A stretch of 64,000 nucleotides of DNA. It comes from Stercorarius parasiticus (Eukaryota > Chordata > Aves > Charadriiformes > Stercorariidae). Each line of letters opens with the position of its first letter. The first letter of the stretch is position 1. The DNA lies in NCBI GenBank assembly GCA_013396915.1, contig VWZL01000879.1, forward strand, positions 266,091 through 330,090, in the 5' to 3' direction. The position numbers and the translations under genes were made by a program. The notes under the pieces were generated by a model. That model did no database searches and had not been told where the DNA came from. It saw only the letters and a list, made by a program, of their open reading frames with translations. Below, piece after piece: positions 45,401 to 60,400 of the stretch.

Positions 45401-48400
45401 GAGTACACAACACTGTTGCAACTTCTGACAAAAAAGATCTTGCTGTTCATTGAAGGTGGCATCTATAAAAGAGGAAAAAAAAAAAAAAAAAACAACAAAC
45501 CACCACATCATTTATGTCTGTAGAAGCAAACTCAGGATCTCTAAGTCTATTTTGTTGACTAAAATTTGCATAGCTATTAATTTTTTATTGTGGGGAGCAG
45601 TGTGCTCTATAGTGAGCAAATAAATAAGCAATATTGTCAAAAATTAAATATCTGTTTAAGTATGTTAGAATGATAGACCCACCTCTCAACCTGTGTTTCA
45701 TACAAGAAATAATGGATAAATGTATGTCAGGAAATGTATTAAGGGAACAAAGAGTTCCTGGATTAACTTTACTTGAAATACAGAGACATCAACAAGTATT
45801 AACTCTCCCTCAGCAAAAGTCATATACAGAAGCAGTGCACCATACTAACCTTTCATTCATCCGATTTGTCTCATTCTGTTCCCTAATCCTTTATTATGTA
45901 ACCTGCTTAAAAGCTGTAAAATCTGCTTTGAAGGAACCTTGTCTTTTTACCCCAATGCAAAATACTTCACATACTTTTGACATCATGTGATGAATGTTTC
46001 TCTTAAGAATCAACTCCAATATTTCAAAAGGATTAATCCTGAATTTTCATGCTTTGGTCTAAATAATTGTTTATAATCTTAGTCATGTAAGGTTTTCCAG
46101 CTTTTTTGGCCTATTAAGACGACGTGTTTGGCTGTGACTTGGCATTTTCATTTTAGAGTGCAGTTTCTCTATAAGCTGATAAGCAAAATTCCTCCATTAG
46201 TATTTCACATTAGCTCTAAAAAAGAGGGATTATTAAGTACAGTACACCTCAAAAATTTAATACAGCCTTAAAATATTGTGACTGTTCAAAAGTTGCATGA
46301 TCACAACAAAAGCAGCCGCCATGGTTTTAACTGAGAAATTGGTTTAATGTGCCTTTTGGTCTTGTTTTTAACTGTTTCTTTGGGTTCTAAGCCACTCCAC
46401 CAACATAGCATCACCTTATCTATCAGTCAGTTGGGATTTCCCTTGTTCCAGTGAAAAAAATTTATTTCCAATTTTATCTGCAAATATGAACTGCTTTCCC
46501 CTTGAAGAATTTAAGGCCTGTCTATAGCCAGGCTACTAATCAATCCCTTAGCTTCATTCGTTCGTTGCAGTATTGATATTAGCACTGCTGTTTCATCACA
46601 AGGAAATTATCAAGCCAAGAAAATGGCAACTGCCTTGTAACACTGAGCACTGAAAATCTTAAGTCTCACTTTAAAATTTGAACAAATCACAAAAAGATCA
46701 CACGCTTCTCTTTATTGTTTTAGGCTTATTCTAATTAAACAAACTTCATTTTAAGTTTTTAAGTTTAACAACTCAAATGCTCTTTGATAATGCCAGTTCC
46801 TCAAGTTTCTTACCAAAACACCTCGCATTTAGTGTCTGGAACAACCAACAGTCAACAGTGGTTTTAATATTCAGTAATTATCTGATAGAATTCTTTTGTT
46901 TCTATAAGCAAAAAGTAATTGCTAAAATGGACTGAAACACCTCCACTGTAATCCCAACTGCTCGCTGTGCCCTGAAAGTTCAAACACCAGAATATTATAT
47001 TGTATTCTCTTTCCGCATCTGACAGTTATGATCCTATTAACTGAGCATAACAACTTCAGCGAGCTTTTGAAAAAGCCAGCAATTACTACTCCCTCATAAA
47101 GACCAATTCATACTTTTAAATGTTAATTCTGCAATTTTAACCATTTTTCCTTTGAATAAGAATCTTGCAAGATGCTTATTTCGCTCAGATAACTACAAAG
47201 ACATGAATTGTTACACCCTGCAAAATAACGAACATCAGCTGTAAAAACATTTGTAAGTTACATAACATTTCAACTGGTATCTTCTAATATTCTACAGCCA
47301 ATGGCATGAGTAAGTACTGTATCATAGCAACAAGGCAATAACACTGACATGCTGAGGATAAAATCCAAAAAGCCTAATTTAAGGAACCGACACAGGAAGG
47401 AACAGCCTTTTTTTTTTTTTTTCCGGATACTACCCCCAAGCTGATAGCCGGACTTTAAACAGGAGTCAAACCTACTCTTATTTTTCCTCACTACAAACTT
47501 CACTAAGTTACAAAAGCCCAGCAGTGAGGTGCAGCTAATACAGCATATTTGTTTGACGTTCAATAAAATGAAGTATCATTAACCAAAATTTACTCAGAAG
47601 TTTCAAAAACCAGAAGACAAGATCTGAATGCTCCTAACAGCAGTTAAAACAGACTAAAGACCTAAGGTTAAAACCAAGTAACAGGAATTCAGACAAAATA
47701 ATCAAATCACTTATTATCTTCCCTAGAATATCAAAGTCCCTGCATTAGCCACTTTTAGTTTGACATTAGAGTAACAGAGATCTTATCTATCCTGCCGTGC
47801 ATCACCAGTCCATTTCATTAGCAATCTGATCCCAATTAGACATGTTTTCTCAAATGAAAAACCTGCCCATTAATCTGTTTTGTTACTCTATTTAAAGTAA
47901 AACCACAGGAAGTATTTTCTTTTACACATACATCCATTTTCCATACTTATAAGGGGAATCATAAAATAAAAACACCTGCAAGAAATGAAAATTATGTGCA
48001 ACCATGGTAATAACGAAGGTAACAAGAAAGCCAGTTCTGCTGTATCAGCACTACCTGTTTTCATGCACTCAATCCCTGCTTGACATGTAGCACATTTATC
48101 CCAGGAATGTTATGAGAGGTACCATGGGAACCATCAAATGATTTGGGAAATTTGTTTGTCGGATAGCTTTCTTAACTTTTTAAAGCCCTGTCTTTAACTA
48201 TCCCAAATACAATGGAAGCTAGACAACTCTACACCACAATAAAATCATATTGCAATAGTTTGTTCCAGTTCTATGAATAAAATAAACTGTGCCACCATAA
48301 CTGCATCAACATCAAAGCTTTTAGCTTTAGTAGTTTAACAACCTGTATCAAGATTCTTAAATTAATTAAATTTCAATTTAACATCTATCAAGATTTGCAC

Positions 48401-51400
48401 CATATATCTGAAGTTCAAGATAATTGCTTTTCTTCAAATACACTAAGTACCATAAGGATCATAGAAGATAACACAGATTCAAAGTAGACAGCGGATGCTT
48501 CAATAAAATAACCCTGTCGACGGGCTGTATTTTGAAGGCGGCGGGGGGAAGCCTGAGTTCTATTAGCAGCCTGTCCCTGAATTGCTGCACATTGCTAGAG
48601 AAGACACTTTAGAAAAACACGGGATGGAAGGAAACAAAACATGAGAAAGCCTAAAGCAGGGGGAAGGAGGAAAGGCATTTAAACCTATATGGAAGAGTGT
48701 CAAGACACATACATTAAACCACATCCCAGAAAATGGCCTACACACCATCTGATTGAGGTCATCAAAATGCAGTTGCCTCAATTTTATTTTCTAGAGGCTG
48801 CTCAACAGAAGCATGATTTAGGAAATTCTTTAAATCCACTGTTAACCTTCTTTGAAAGGCTGGGTGTCAGTTGATCTGAGATCCTTGGGAATGTAATAAT
48901 GAGATTTTAGACAGCCACAGAAAGCCAATTCTTCGTCAGATATGACGGCAGGAAATCCCAAACACAAAAATCTCCATCCAATACCATAAAAATTATTGTA
49001 AATTATGTCCCACTATGACTCTTTCTAAGGATATTCATTACCTCTGGTCATTTCCACGATAGATGGTAAAATGTTCGTAACTGATGAAAACAGTTCATTT
49101 GATCCTTGCAATTCATAATACTGAAATTCTCAACAGACGATGTCTACTATTTACAAAAACCTGATAATTACATACAGTAGCAACAATATCAAAGGATAAA
49201 GAGGATAAAAAGTTACAAACAAGTTCTTCGTGAACAGAAGTTATTAAATATGAAAACTGCATGATTGTACAGATTTGTCTCTAAAGCTAATGCTTTCAAG
49301 TTTATAAGGTCATCAACCCAAGTCTAAGCATGGAATGGAGTTAAAAGATTATTTTTTTCAGGGAGGTCCCAAACAAAATATATATATATAGGGAAAGAGA
49401 GTTCACAATCACAGAACTATTTCACTAGTCTATAACTGGAGAGACAAACACCACCATTGAGTCAGGGGACTACAATGCCATCTTCACACAGTATACTTAC
49501 CTCATATGTTTACAGGCATTTTTCCTGGAAGGAAAAGATAGATACTTCTCCTTTCTCAAGGGAATTGTTTACCCAATACCTTCTGTACAAAGCCAGATAA
49601 CCTAACGTAATTCTTGCTTCAGTAGCAGGAACCAGAATCTAAGTCCACAAAAACTCCTCTCTCTCAACTACACAAATTGGAAGTTCAAAAAAAAAAAAAA
49701 AATCACTTTCCCTGCCAATACAAAATAAACCCCCTCAAATATTTGCAACAAGTTTCCAATTTAATTTTTTTAAATATCTCTAATTAAATATTTCTACTTT
49801 TTCCTGAAAAAGCTACCCCCAGAACATGCAGAAGCCAGAGAAACAACCATAAAGTTTTCCTCTGGCAGCCTCTTAAAGCAGTTCACACACAGCCCTTTCA
49901 AACACTTAAGAGGACAATGATATTACGGAATAAAGTACTGCATCCCTCCTTAGAGTAAATCAAACCTGGTGGCCAATCCTACACTTCCACATAATTCTCT
50001 GTCCAAATACAGACAAGGATTGATACATGACAAGGATTGTGCCATAGTTATGATATATTCCACAGCGTGAAGTTTAGCATTTATTATTATTAGTGTCTGT
50101 TGTCTGGTTACATTTACTGTGCTACATGCAGCTGTACTCAACAGTGGTGGGATCTGCTGGAGCAGAATGAAGTCTTAACACTGATATGAAGAGAGGTGCA
50201 CACGTACTATGAGACACCAAGTGTTTGGCTTTGTTTGCTTTTTTTATTTATTTCTTCACATCAGTAAATTAACAACACTGTTATACCACCTGTTCTTTTG
50301 AGACATACTGTGAAGTCTGGAGAGGGGTTAGTCTGGTAAAATCTGCCCTAGCCTACATAAATCAAGCATAGAGAGTCCTGTTTAACCTAAATCTAAGATT
50401 TATTTTTGTACTGGGGACTTCTTGTGTGCATTATTGCTGCAATCTCTTGTAGCATCTGGGTATCAGTGTTTATGTCACAGGCATGGTAAAGCACTGTTAA
50501 GAAATAGAGTTTTGATGCAATTAATGTTACAACAGGGGACAGACAGACCATATTTCTGGGTTCCCAGAAGTCCACATCTGCAGCTTGACAAGCAGCGAAA
50601 TAGCTGGCTGACAACAAAAAGGAGAGAGGTCTCTCTCCCTGCTACCCCCTTGCCATTTATTCCTCCCTTCCCCTCCTCTGCTCCCAGTCACATCCATCCC
50701 TCAACACTGGCTCTGGAACTCGTCAGACTTTTCTGCAAGCTGCTTTAACTCAATAACACGGCCGTATTAGTGAGGTTAAACAGCTTCTGGAGGGGCCTGA
50801 TGTGCATCAGCTCTGGCGCAAGATTAGTGATGGGAGCAGAAACTCCTCTTTCAGCTGTAGTGAGCTGTTAAGTTAGCTCACCATCTTGTTTGGAACCGTA
50901 TCATCCAATTATTGAGGTATGAGATAACTGAAGAATCCTACCTACACATTAAGTTAGCTAGTTTTTCGAGTAACATATTTTGGTCTTTTGTTTGGGATTT
51001 TTTTTGGTTTTTGGTTGGTGTTTTGTTTATTTGTTTTAAATCGCCTTAAGCTCCTTTTTAAAGAAAAATGTAGCCCCTGTATAAAACCTCACAGTATACT
51101 TGGCTATACTGGTAGTCTGTAACATTCTCCAGTAATTCTATACAGTTGTAAGAGAAGTTCCCATAATTCCAGCTTTTGGTAGCTCAACAGCCCAACTGAA
51201 ACTAGTGGGGCTACTCCAGTGAGTATTCATGCAGCATCTTAGGTACCCAAGGAATCGTCATCAGTATCTCCCACAGAAAAAAATTTGCCACCCTAAGGAG
51301 TAAGTATAATTTCTGAATAAACTAGCGTTGTACGTTTTCCCACCCCTGTGCCCTCCATTCAGAGTTCAACAGCATATATTTTCAAATTACCTGTTACCCC

Positions 51401-54400
51401 AAAGTCTACATCCTGTTGCTGGAACTCTGGGAGGGGCCGAGTAAGTTCCTCTTCATGTTTTCAGTAAACACAGCTCTGACTTTCCAGGTCAGATAAGGGA
51501 GACAGATAGAACAACATTATGTATCTTAAAAGTTAACCATCTCCCAAAACAGTAGTAGGTTTGTTCACTAGAGAAGAAGTTTTGGAAGACAACAAAGTAG
51601 GATGGTATTCTCAATTATGCTACAAGGAAATTCATGCTACACATCAGAGATAACTAAAACAAAGACTTGGCACAGAATTAAAGGCACAGAAGCCACATTG
51701 GTCAATCCTGTCTAGGACCCATGTGCTCATACTGACCACTTAACCTCTTCATTCAGAAATCAAAAGGACTGCAAAATAGCAATCAAGATAACGAGCTGAG
51801 CTTCTGCTGTGCTTCCACTTATAGGTAAACTATTCTGCAGATGGTCATCAGGCAGGACTTGCACTGAGAGATCCATATCAACAATACTTCAAAAATACAC
51901 TGCGACACCCTACTTGCTCAACTGTCCCTATAGCGCATGTTTCTCCAACCAGTTGTGCAAAGTCAAATTAAAACTTCCAAAAACAACCAACCTGCTAAAA
52001 ATCATACCACCTTCCAAGTAAATCTCCATTTCCTTTTGAAATAGCTAGGAAATCACAAGTTTTGCTCATTAGAATATTCTGGATTTAAGAGTAGTTCTGT
52101 GATACATGCCAGGGAATAAAGGAAAGAAAAATAAGGAAAAAAAACCCAACAAAATAAAACAAAAAAAAAGAAATCAAACATTAGAAGTAAAACTAGATGA
52201 GGGTTACAATCAACACTGACTTTATTCACACACAGCATTGTGGTTTATGAAGTTAGTTACAAAGTCTAGGCTATAGATAATTCCAAAGTCATTTACTGGA
52301 AGTACCCCTGGAAAGCTACCCTCCATCCAATAACAGACATTGTTTGTTCAGATAGTCTCATCTGCCACTCCACGTGGCCAGCAGTTGACCTTAACAAATC
52401 AGTCCAGAAAATCTGAAAAGCCTATGCTGATCTCAAAACATCTGTCACAAATTCTGTGATATGACTCCTTGCAGCAATGGTAAACTGCAAGTGTCTTAGC
52501 TAGATTGCTTCTATCATCTGCCAAGCTTTCTCATAATCTCATATAGTTAAGAGTTTCCAGCTACTATCACATTAAATCCCTTGATTTTAATGAATATTTG
52601 AGTCAACCAAGACACTTCAGAGAGTAAGAAAGTACACTGCTGAAGTGCTTTCATATTAATAGCCCTATTTCTACTCTAATTACAGAAGACAACATGCAGT
52701 CAGATGCAAAAAGTAATAGAAACTATTCTCTTGGTCCTCAAAAAGTTAAATAGTGAGACTCTAGTAACCAAGTCTGCCACAAATTACTTCATTCTACCAC
52801 CCTTTCTCAAAAAGGAGATTTAAAGCACCATTGATTCCTTAAACAACCCACCAAACATACCAACCACTGGAAGAGGAACATAAAACACCCTAACAAAATT
52901 TAACAAAATGTACAACTTGAACAATACAAAGGTTTCTTCACCAGTTCAGAATCTAACTGAAATTCAGCTACATGCAACAACAAACCAACCCATAAAATCC
53001 AGGGGAAAAAAAAAAAAAAAATATTGTCCAATGACCTGACATGGTTGAATTAATGCTGCTTTTGAAAGTACTGAGAAGTTGAGCAGTTTGTGTATGGTTA
53101 ACCATATGCAAGTTTTATACTAAATATAATATCACTCTAAACAAAAAGCAGAGAAGTTTCACGTATACAGCTGAAGTGTATGTTTTCAAAAAACAATTAT
53201 GCTACTCCTCTTGTATTAAAACAAGCCTTCTGCCACCAGTAAGCCAACTATTATGTTCCCCAGTGCCTTCATTTATGTTTTTGGCATTCACTGCTACTGT
53301 ATTCGCTGTCTTCATTTAAAAACCGTCAAGCAGTTTTAATGAGTGATCATAATGCCAGGATGGGCCTATCTTTAATATAACCAGAAGCTCTAAGAGTTTC
53401 ACATTCTCACCTGCATGCAAGACATTAACTGAAATAATGGTTTCACTGGCTTGACAATGGTGCAATAGCTCCAGATTAAGTAACAGTGATCTTAAAATAA
53501 TTTAAAATAGGAACCCTGCCTCTTTAAGGAATAATAGTGCTAAATCCTATCACAGAATTAACATGCACAACCAGGTCATTAAACTGGGAAAGAGAGGAGT
53601 AATTGATTTCTGGAATGCAAAATTGTTTCTCAGAAGCTGCGAATGTGGAATAGACGGCAACCTTTAACTCAAAATTACAAAAGTTGACACAAAGGTCTGA
53701 GATTTGAAACTGCTTTCCCAAAACAGAAAATACAACTCCTGAATAGCCTTTGTTACGCTGAAATGCAACAAAGGTTTTTGTTATGGTAAAACATACATGC
53801 TTTCAAGAAGTCCTCCTCTCAAGAGGGCAAATAAAGGTTAAGGTAAAGTCCTGGGTATGTACACAGGTCCTCTCTTTAAAGTCTAACTCAGGTTACATTG
53901 TGTTGGCCCCAAGCTGAAAGCGCCCACAGAGAGGCTGGCACGCAACAGCTTGTTACTCCTGGTAACTCACTCATGTGCCAGGGAAATTAACCACCAGGGA
54001 GACCCAAGAGACTCTACAGGAAGGGAAAGAGACTACAGACCATGTTTCTGAGACTGTTGAATTAAAAAATAAAATAAAAAAAATTTAAAAAAAAAAAAAG
54101 CAGGAGCACAATCAGTAGGATGCTGCTTGTTCCTGACACAGAAACTGTTAATTATACTGTTCCCCAACCACCAGGATTTGCTCTTAAAGAAATACTATTT
54201 ATTGAAGTGTTTGATACAATTTTAGATTTTCACATGTGATTTTGAAGATGTAAAACAACTTGTCAGATTGTGACAAGGTAGACTCAAGGAACTTCTTCAC
54301 ATCTACCCTGCTAAGAATTAAAAAGAATAATCTGAACAGCTCTGCTCCCTCTTTAGCCCCCGACAGCTGTAGTGCTCTGTACATACATTACCAGGATATA

Positions 54401-57400
54401 AAGACAGCTGAATAGCAGGTGACAAAGTTGTGTGCCACAGACTCAGTAAACAATTAAGCTCAATACCCGCTATACAATACTGTATTAAAAATACTCTCTA
54501 TTCATAGGAACACAAACACTTTGCTTGACTAGAAGACCAAAACAATTTGATTTGCAACTTTTAAGCTTGAAAGGACAGAAGCTGTATTTATCGTCTGAAT
54601 AAGTTCCCTTTTTATTAAGTCAATTGCAAAACTCCTATCTGATTGAAATTATGTTATGTTATCATTAGTGAGCATTCATAATGCAATATGCCATAAGTGG
54701 ATCTTGTGTGGTATATTCTTTTTTTAAACTCATTAACTTGCATTCCTCCCCAATCATTTCCTCACCTTACCTAAGAGTAAAATTAATTCTGAATAACATG
54801 CTGACTTGCTTCAGTTTGGCATCACACTAGAAAATGCAAGTCAACATTACAAATCAAGTTTGTTTATATTTTTCCAGAAACTGAAGAAACACTCATGCCA
54901 CTTTCACATGGCAAAACTAGCACTGAGTGCAATATAAAAATACCTTTTATTTGAAACCAAGGGGTAGCTGTCAAACATTACTTTATGAAGTACAGAAACT
55001 CATTTTGCAGTTAATTTAACACATAACTATTTTAAATGTGTGAAAGGGATGTATAGGGGAGTAATTTAATAGGAAATCTGTGCCAGAGGAAACATGCAAT
55101 TGAGCTCTTCAAAAGCCAAGGAAAAACCTCCTCTTCCCTTGAATGCCTGTGTAAATCCCAGTGGAAGTTACAGGTATTGGATTAATTCCTTGGATAAATA
55201 TATACTTTACGAATTGGCTAAACCAGTATTTCTTAACTTTCAAATTTCAGATGAAGACGACAATGAGATACTTTATAATGATAAGTGTTACAGTAGGAAG
55301 AGCTAAGATTAGATTAGACTGGAAAGACAGGTGAAATCCTGGTTCTGCTGCATTCAGTGACCTAACTCCCACTGACCTCAATGGGAGCAGACCATCCAGA
55401 GCAGATGAATATTCAAGCACTTGCAGGATCTCGTTACCCACTTCACTTAATTTAAGCATTTAGCCTCATAAATAAAAGGTTGAGCTATGTTTTTTCATTA
55501 ATTTTAACCATACTTAAACAGTTATGTTCTTTCTATCAAAACCTGTAAACATCAAGTGTTCAGTAATGAGTGATGCTACACTTGAGTATATTCCCATTTG
55601 ACAAAGTCTCTTGGCTATTTTTAAATTCAATTTAAACCATTTTGATATACTGAGTTTATTTTACTCCTGCTTCCTACTCTTAAGGGAAAGTACACAGAAA
55701 TATGAACTACCAAACCTTGTCCTTCCTGACTATACTGTGGGACCCAGCCTATGCCTCTTGAGGGGGTTCTGACATTTGCATCTTAATTTTTCATCTCAAA
55801 ATGACGACTGCTTTCCTACAGAACCCAACAATGCTGAAACGCACAAATTTATTTCATGTACACAATTCAAAACTTAAGTTCAAGTCTCATCATTTGTTGC
55901 CATTACATACATGTGGAACCAAGATTTATGCTGCTTAACAGGACTTCAGTCTTAACATGTACGACATATTTTAAGCATAGAATTTTTAATTAAAACATCA
56001 TACACTTTTCAAAACCTTTACCCAATTACACTAAATTAGAACTTTTTTTTTAAGCCCGTTTTATTGCCCCACACTTTCCCACAGAATTTTACTTGGGAAA
56101 AAAATAATAACATAAAAGCTGTGCTTTTATTTTTTAAAGGACCAACCATCTACAGAAACAAAGTAACCTATTAAATCACTTCCTAAGTTCACTTGTTTAT
56201 GCAGTGATGTCCCCTGCCAATTCTCAAATACAGCAATAGCAGAAATAAAGCTGTTTCCCCCTTTATATTCAAGACAAATTGCAGTGACTTTTTATCCCTG
56301 CTCTTCTTCAGATCAGTCTTCCTGGTCCATGCTATACTGTCCTTCTCTAAACTCACTCAATCCACCTGCTCTTTCAGTTCTTATGAGAAAATCTGCTGTG
56401 CTGCTTTCACCTCTGTTACCGACAGCTCATCAACTCTCCAAACGTATGATGGTCTCTGATATAAACTTCTAATTAGTAATTTGAAAAACTAAACTTGGAT
56501 AACATATTGAAAGTTTTCCTGTTATGGTAGGGAGTAGCTTTAATGCCTTTAATTGTTAAGGGTTTAAAAATCACTTACTAGAATTAGAACATCCTCCTTC
56601 TGCAGCACTATTCTTGAATATATACCTGCAAATACAATTTTTGTTGTTACTCGCACCTTGACCTCCCAGCTCCACAGCAAAATTCTTATTTCTCTTCTGA
56701 ACCCTATCGTATCAATGAAGCTGACAAAAACTACTAATTTCACCAAAGCTTTGCTTGGTAAGATAGTGATAAACAATGGCAAAGAAAGGAAACTTGAGAT
56801 GAGAATGAGACAGAAATATTTTCCCAACGGCAGCCAGGCAACCCAACAGTATAATCTTTTTTAAAAAAAGTCTACAGCCTTTTCCCTTCACCATATTCAT
56901 AGCAGCAATACATGCTACTACTTCGCAGGCTACAGGTCACCTCCAATTCTGATCAGACTCATGGCTCTTCCTATAGTCTCCATATCCTTAAAATACAAAG
57001 GCCTAGTATCCTGCACCTACATTTCACCAGCCTTTCTCAGCTTTGCTCCCGCCAGAAGCAGTACTACTAAACAGTGACTGAAAAGTAAATTTCATGCTCC
57101 AATCATGGTCATTGCAGTTATGTTCTCCTCATTTTTAAATACTCAAGTAAAGACTCTCATTTGATGAGTCAACTCATCTGCAATCAGTTGCTGATGTACA
57201 GAACAAAAACCTTAAGTCCGTGAAGTTTCCGGAAGATCACAGGACGTTCAAAAACCATGGCTGCAATGAAAAACTATGAAGAAACCAGAAGAGAATATAA
57301 GAAACATTAGAGAGTTTCAAAGCCAACAGGAGCATTGAAACTCTAAACACTGAGCTTACTGCAGCTATTGGAGAGGAGCTAGTTTCTGTGCTCTTTTCCC

Positions 57401-60400
57401 ACTGATGCTTCTCCCACCACTTCCATACTGTCCCCTCACCTGTAACACACTTCTGGCTTCTTGCTTGTAGAAAAATACATTACAAGTTTTCCATACGCTC
57501 AGTTGCCATACCCAGCACTACTACAGACAAGAAAACCGATGAAAAGAGATGCATAATAGCCTCACAGAGCATAACGAACGAGAGTAGCACAGCAGATACT
57601 GAAGTATCTATACAGAATAGCATAGTAGATACCGAATCATTGGTCTTGCTACTGAGCTACAACAGCTCCTGAGCACATCTTAGAATTTGGACCAAATTAG
57701 ATCAATTTTCATGTGCTAAGCTTCAAAGTACAGCAAACATTAAACCTCAAGACAGTTAACTTTTTTTTTTAAATATTGACAACATACAATTTATTTTTAC
57801 TCTGTTCTTAGACGCAGTTTGAACTGTTTTTGCTGAAACTAAGAAAATTAGCTTGAGGAGCAGTTCCAAATAAAACTGTCCATACTTGGCATGGAAAACT
57901 TCAGTCCAAACAGTTCAGCAATGCTGTAAGCAGCTGCGAATAAGGTCTTGTGAAGGAAAATTGTAGGCGACCTTAACTATGATGAGCTCTGCCTTTAAGT
58001 CAAAAGTATACTATGAAATAGGCACCTTGTAGGCAAAATACTTCATTGGCCATGAACCCAGCAAAACTTAACAGAAACTAGTTCAGTGGCTCTGATAAAA
58101 ATCAATGATTCAGACATTAAAAAGAAGCTGTCACTGTCAGTCCAGTTTCTACTACAGCATTTTGCCAAGGGAGTCTTACACAACAGATGTTATTTACTAC
58201 CTATTCATCTAGTTAGGCTGTGGTTCCAACCTTCAAAATCCACACACTGTTATGAGACTATAAATACAATTTTAGTCTGGTAGATTAAAACAGGAGTCAG
58301 GAGTACAACGGCACAGAAGCTAAATTTTATACACTTCCCAAGGGAAGTATCTTTTTTTGTAAGAACATAACAGTTATCCCCTTCTACGCTTAAACAGAAT
58401 TTTAATCTGTCTGTAACTGTTGGTATGACACCTTTTCAAAAGCACTGAATGATTTTAAGACAGATAGATATTAAAAAAATAATAATCTGTAGGCTGAAGT
58501 AATCTTTTGATCAGATAGCCTGGAGCAATAAGTAACACCATTTGTATTTCCTACAGCAACTAACATTAAATTCAGCACCTGCAAAACTAATATCTGACTA
58601 AACTAGAAAGCAACGAATATGGAAAAAGAAATCTGATACTAAGCTGGCACACAGAAGATGTGAAAGATTTAAATAGAAAAGTTCATGTGAAGACTGTCAA
58701 TAGGCTCTATATTTAGGAGTGGCTCTTGATGGAAGTATATTCTAAGACCAAAAATTCAAGTCTAAGAATAAAAAAAGGTCAATTTGTTAAGAATTAAAGA
58801 CTAAATGTTCCACTCCATAAACTAGGAACAGTTCCTTAATATAGGAAAAAAAAATTAAACAGCCCATTTTTCATGGAACTACTCTAGACTATTAAAAAAA
58901 ATTCTTAAAGCTTCTTTAGCTATTACAGGTTCTCTATTTCTCAAGATTGTAACTTCACTGAACAGAAGTTTTGACTACTTTATAGTGCACCCTGCTGAGA
59001 TTATACATAAAAGTTAAACCTAAATTCCTCACAGAACGTCCTCATTCTTCATCTGAAATAAAGGTTATCTCTCTTAAGGAAAAACTCACCCAAGAAGACT
59101 GTAATTGAAAGGGCTGTTGAATACAAAACATATAGGATGGGGGACTATAGAAGAGGAAATAACAATGAATCATGAGGGATACAAAAAAAAAAGTGCTAAT
59201 CGAGAAAGAAAACGGTCATTTCACTTACAAATATATATTAAGTCTGTAGTAAAAGTAATCCATTCTACAATTTTTTAAGGACTTTTTCCTTTGGGGAGCA
59301 AAGGCAACTTAATATGAGAAGAAAATTGATCTAAGCTGTTTTTAACTCCACTTATTTTCGTCACTCTGAAGCACACACTATATGACTCAAAACATTCAAA
59401 GCTTAAGGTTTGAACTGACCCTGACAGATTTAATAACATTAAAATTTTATCCCTAAGCAAGCTTATTAGGCCTTCCTGTAAGGATTCTGCAAAAGCGTAG
59501 CTTGAACACAGCACCTGCTTCTCAATCAAATCCAAGCTCTCTCTCAAGGGTTTAAGTAAAGAAAACAATTATTAACACTTATTTTAGACACCATATTTGA
59601 ATGTTGAAACTACACACTGGAAGGTATTCTTAAAAATGTCTTATTCCTATATACTTCACCACTGTAACTCTCAGCCCCACAGAGATTGTTACAACGACCA
59701 CGAGCCTATGGTTGAAAGATTTTTGGACCGCTTTCCAGTTCTTCTGCTGTAAGGGCCAGAGTCTTCTCTGGGGGGAGACAGTTTAATTTGGAAGTGAATA
59801 GTAAGAAAATTTTTTTATAGATTTGTTCTCCGAGCATGATATAAGAAATAAGCCTGCGGTGACATGCATTTTCCCAAATGGATATTCACTACTGAGAAGA
59901 TCACAGAAAGGCATCAGGAAATGTTTATTCATTCCAGCTGCACTTGACGTGTTTGGTATACAGGGGGGGAAAAAAGGTGTATTTGCTTTAAAACCTGACA
60001 GATCACATTAACTGTGCTAAATAAAAGGAACAAGTTGTGTTTTCTATTCACCATTTACCACCTGTATTTTTACATGCTTCTTCAACCAAAAATGACAGAA
60101 ACAAATAGGCATACTTTTATTGTAATGAGTCTGATCAGGTTCCAAGGTCAAGTTGTATCTCTTTTTTCAAAAATGAAGGTAACTGCATGTGCTATTGCAG
60201 TCTTTTAAAATTACTTGCTATTGAGACAAAATTACCACTTCTTAAGCTGTTAAAAATAACACTTCCTTTGCCAGATTTCTTTAAACTCACTCTCAGAATC
60301 ATCAACAAAGTGATAAAATCCTGCTGCTAACCAGCACATTTTTTTGGCTGCAGATTTTTCCATGTATTTGTATTATGTACACTATAAAGTAACAAAATGA

